Below are positions 62,609 through 64,000 of a stretch of 64,000 nucleotides of DNA, in pieces. Origin of the DNA: Paraburkholderia saeva. Lineage in GTDB: Bacteria; Pseudomonadota; Gammaproteobacteria; Burkholderiales; Burkholderiaceae. The translations under genes were made by a program, and so were the position numbers. The notes under the pieces are model-generated. The model was given only the letters and a program-made list of their open reading frames with translations, did no database searches and was not told the origin of the DNA. How positions within the stretch are numbered: position 1 is the stretch's first letter; each line of letters opens with the position of its first letter. The stretch lies in NCBI RefSeq assembly GCF_907164555.1, contig NZ_CAJQZC010000001.1:852240-916239 (forward strand). Reading direction: 5' to 3'.

Positions 62609-62910
62609 TGTCGGCAGCGGGCTGGTTTATCGTGCTGTTGGCGCTCGCGGGCGCCAACCTGCCATTCCTGAACCAGAAGCTCTTCGCCGTCGTCCCGATG
62701 AAGTTGAAGACGGCGAAGAAGAGCGCCTGGTTGCGGATCGCCGAAATGATCGTGCTGTATTTCGTGATCGGCGCGCTCGGCTTCATGCTCGAAGCGCGCG
62801 CCGGTAACCGCTTCGATCAGGGCTGGCAGTTCTATGCGATCACGTTCAGTCTCTTTGTCGTGTTCGCGTTCCCCGGTTTCACCTGGCAGTACCTTCTCAA
62901 ACGACGCTGA
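62608..62910 (+). CDS. DUF2818 family membrane protein
   Basis: The 100-residue protein has three predicted helices and begins MSAAGWFIVLLALAGANLPF. It matches DUF2818, which in betaproteobacteria follows nuoN. Its start overlaps the nuoN stop, so it is co-translated with complex I and may help its assembly; no function is established. Confidence 0.9.
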   Translation: MSAAGWFIVLLALAGANLPFLNQKLFAVVPMKLKTAKKSAWLRIAEMIVLYFVIGALGFMLEARAGNRFDQGWQFYAITFSLFVVFAFPGFTWQYLLKRR

Positions 62911-62952
62911 CGGCGCCAGCCGTCCGCGCTCCATGCTTTTCCGAGGTCGCAC

Positions 62953-63543
62953 ATGGCTGAACTCCCGAACCACGACGCAACGCTCACCGAAAAGTGTCTG
63001 GAGAGCACGACCCTGCACGAGGGGCCGTTTCTGACGCTCAAGTGCGATACGGTCGAACTGCCTGATGGCAAGCACGCGACCCGCGAGTACGTGAAACACC
63101 CGGGCGCGGTGATGGTGATTCCGCTCTTCGACGACGGCCGCGTGTTGCTGGAAAGCCAGTATCGCTATCCGATCGGCAAGGTGATGTATGAATATCCGGC
63201 CGGCAAGCTGGACCCGGATGAGGGCGCACTCGCCTGCGCGAAGCGCGAACTGGCCGAAGAAACGGGTTATACGGCGCGTGAGTATGTCTACATCACGCGT
63301 ATCCACCCGATCATTTCGTACTCGACCGAATTCATTGATATCTACCTCGCGCGCGGTCTGACAGCCGGCGAGCGCAAGCTCGACGACGGAGAGTTCCTCG
63401 AACTCTTCACGGCAACCGTGCCGGAAGTGTCCGAGTGGGTGCGCACCGGCAAGATCACCGATGTGAAAACGATCATCGGCACGTTCTGGCTCGAAAAGAT
63501 CCTGTCGGGCACGTGGCCGACGGCGGCGCCCGAGCGCGACTGA
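62953..63543 (+). CDS. NUDIX hydrolase, probable ADP-ribose pyrophosphatase
   Basis: The 196-residue protein has a full NUDIX box (Gly ... Glu ... ARELAEETG-type: CAKRELAEETGYT) after VMYEYPAGKLDPDEG. The fold before it (VMVIPLFDDGRVLLESQYRYP) matches ADP-ribose pyrophosphatases of the NudF type, which split ADP-ribose to AMP and ribose 5-phosphate. The stop codon TGA coincides with the probable left end of the IS element, so the original C-terminus may have differed by a few residues. Confidence 0.92.
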   Translation: MAELPNHDATLTEKCLESTTLHEGPFLTLKCDTVELPDGKHATREYVKHPGAVMVIPLFDDGRVLLESQYRYPIGKVMYEYPAGKLDPDEGALACAKRELAEETGYTAREYVYITRIHPIISYSTEFIDIYLARGLTAGERKLDDGEFLELFTATVPEVSEWVRTGKITDVKTIIGTFWLEKILSGTWPTAAPERD

Positions 63544-63618
63544 CGGGGTAGTCCCCCCGAGAATTAACGGGTGTTCAAGGTAGAATTTTCTAGCAGCAGG
63601 ATCAACAGGAAATTTTGC

Positions 63619-63885
63619 ATGAAGACGTCCAGATTCACGGAAAGCCAGATCATCGGAATTTTGAAGCAGGCCGAAGCCGGCACACCCGTGCCAGAGTTGT
63701 GCCGCGAGCACGGGATGAGCAGCGCGAGCTTCTACAAATGGCGCTCGAAATACGGCGGCATGGACGCGGCTTTGATGACCCGGATGAAGGAGCTTGAGAC
63801 CGAAAATGCAAGGCTCAAGAAGATGTACGCCGAAGAGCGACTCAAGGCGGAGGTGGTACGTGAGGCGCTCGAAAAAAAGTGGTGA
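63619..63885 (+). CDS. IS3-family transposase OrfA
   Basis: The 88-residue protein has a helix-turn-helix (SQIIGILKQAEAGTPVPELC, then GMSSASFYKWRSKYGG) and a leucine-zipper-like helix (LETENARLKKMYAEERLK). It ends with the codons GAA AAA AAG TGG TGA, where the A AAA AAG heptamer (63873-63879) would allow -1 slippage to the OrfAB fusion transposase. It is close to the OrfA proteins of IS407-like elements common in Burkholderia. Confidence 0.93.
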   Translation: MKTSRFTESQIIGILKQAEAGTPVPELCREHGMSSASFYKWRSKYGGMDAALMTRMKELETENARLKKMYAEERLKAEVVREALEKKW

Positions 63886-64000
63886 GGCCATCTCGTCGAC
63901 GCGAGATGGCCATCCGCGCAGTCAAGGAGCGGGCGATGAGCGTACGGGCGGCCTGTGAGGCGTTTGGCGTAAGTGAGACCTGCTACCGCTACCAGGCAAA
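63882..64000 (+). CDS. IS3-family transposase OrfB, N-terminal fragment cut by window end
   Basis: In the -1 frame relative to orfA the translation reads VRPSRRREMAIRAVKERAMS, then VRAACEAFGVSETCYRYQAK, the usual start of an OrfB HTH_21 region before the DDE integrase core. The GTG at 63882 is the first possible independent start, but production by frameshifting from orfA is more likely. The catalytic residues lie outside the window. Confidence 0.85.
   Translation, partial: MRPSRRREMAIRAVKERAMSVRAACEAFGVSETCYRYQA

Larger units (their letters stand above)
63541..64000 (+). mobile_element. IS3-family insertion sequence (IS407-like group), right part outside window
   Basis: The element contains an orfA, a slippery A7G run (63872-63879) and the beginning of orfB in the -1 frame, the hallmark of IS3-family elements. 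The left end is placed near TGACGGGGTAGTCC at 63541, where sequence becomes less GC-rich; the right inverted repeat and target duplication lie outside, so the border is approximate. Confidence 0.8.

Overview
This window is chromosomal DNA of a high-GC betaproteobacterium of the Burkholderiaceae, most likely Paraburkholderia, Caballeronia or Burkholderia. The evidence is codon usage rich in GCG, CTC and CGC, the order ilvI-ilvH-ilvC-psd-pssA-leuA, the rpsO-pnp-tpiA-secG-tRNA-Leu-nuoA-N block followed by a DUF2818 gene, and the protein sequences themselves. It is mostly ordinary chromosome. The only mobile element is an IS3-family insertion sequence entering at the right edge.

Layout. 1-4.6 kb: the start of a YebC/PmpR gene, a HicAB toxin-antitoxin pair behind an AT-rich palindromic promoter, upp, an SDR protein lacking the usual catalytic Tyr/Lys, mgsA and a quinone reductase. 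4.7-13.4 kb: a complete kdpFABCDE potassium-uptake locus preceded by a 37-residue membrane ORF. 13.4-18.7 kb: a guanidine-II riboswitch controlling a guanidinium exporter, a DUF4126 protein, an FtsX-type permease, a truncated haemoglobin and an AlaX editing protein. 18.7-23.7 kb (minus strand): an SDR, a LOG protein with a TetR regulator, and a dgkA / glycosyltransferase / PlcP-like metallophosphoesterase operon that looks like a phospholipid-to-glycolipid remodelling system. 23.9-29.1 kb: a LacI regulator, near-identical operators and a sugar ABC transporter. 29.1-31.5 kb (minus): an ECF sigma factor operon with DUF3619, DUF3106 and RDD proteins.

31.8-38.9 kb: branched-chain amino acid synthesis (ilvI, ilvH, ilvC, leuA) interleaved with phosphatidylethanolamine synthesis (psd, pssA), with a candidate leucine leader before leuA. 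38.9-41.7 kb: carbonic anhydrase, a lipoprotein and an orphan periplasmic binding protein. 41.8-47.4 kb: rpsO, pnp, a quinone oxidoreductase behind a long hairpin, tpiA, secG and tRNA-Leu(GAG). 47.5-62.9 kb: the 14-gene respiratory complex I operon nuoA-N plus DUF2818. 62.9-64 kb: a NUDIX hydrolase and the IS3 element.

The most interesting parts are the putative lipid-remodelling operon, the small ORF heading kdp, the ECF-sigma envelope operon, the textbook guanidine-II riboswitch, and several strong palindromes or hairpins in regulatory positions (hicAB, LacI sites, pnp leader, 44.6 kb hairpin, leuA leader). All functional calls come from reading the sequence and from recall of protein families; no database search was run.
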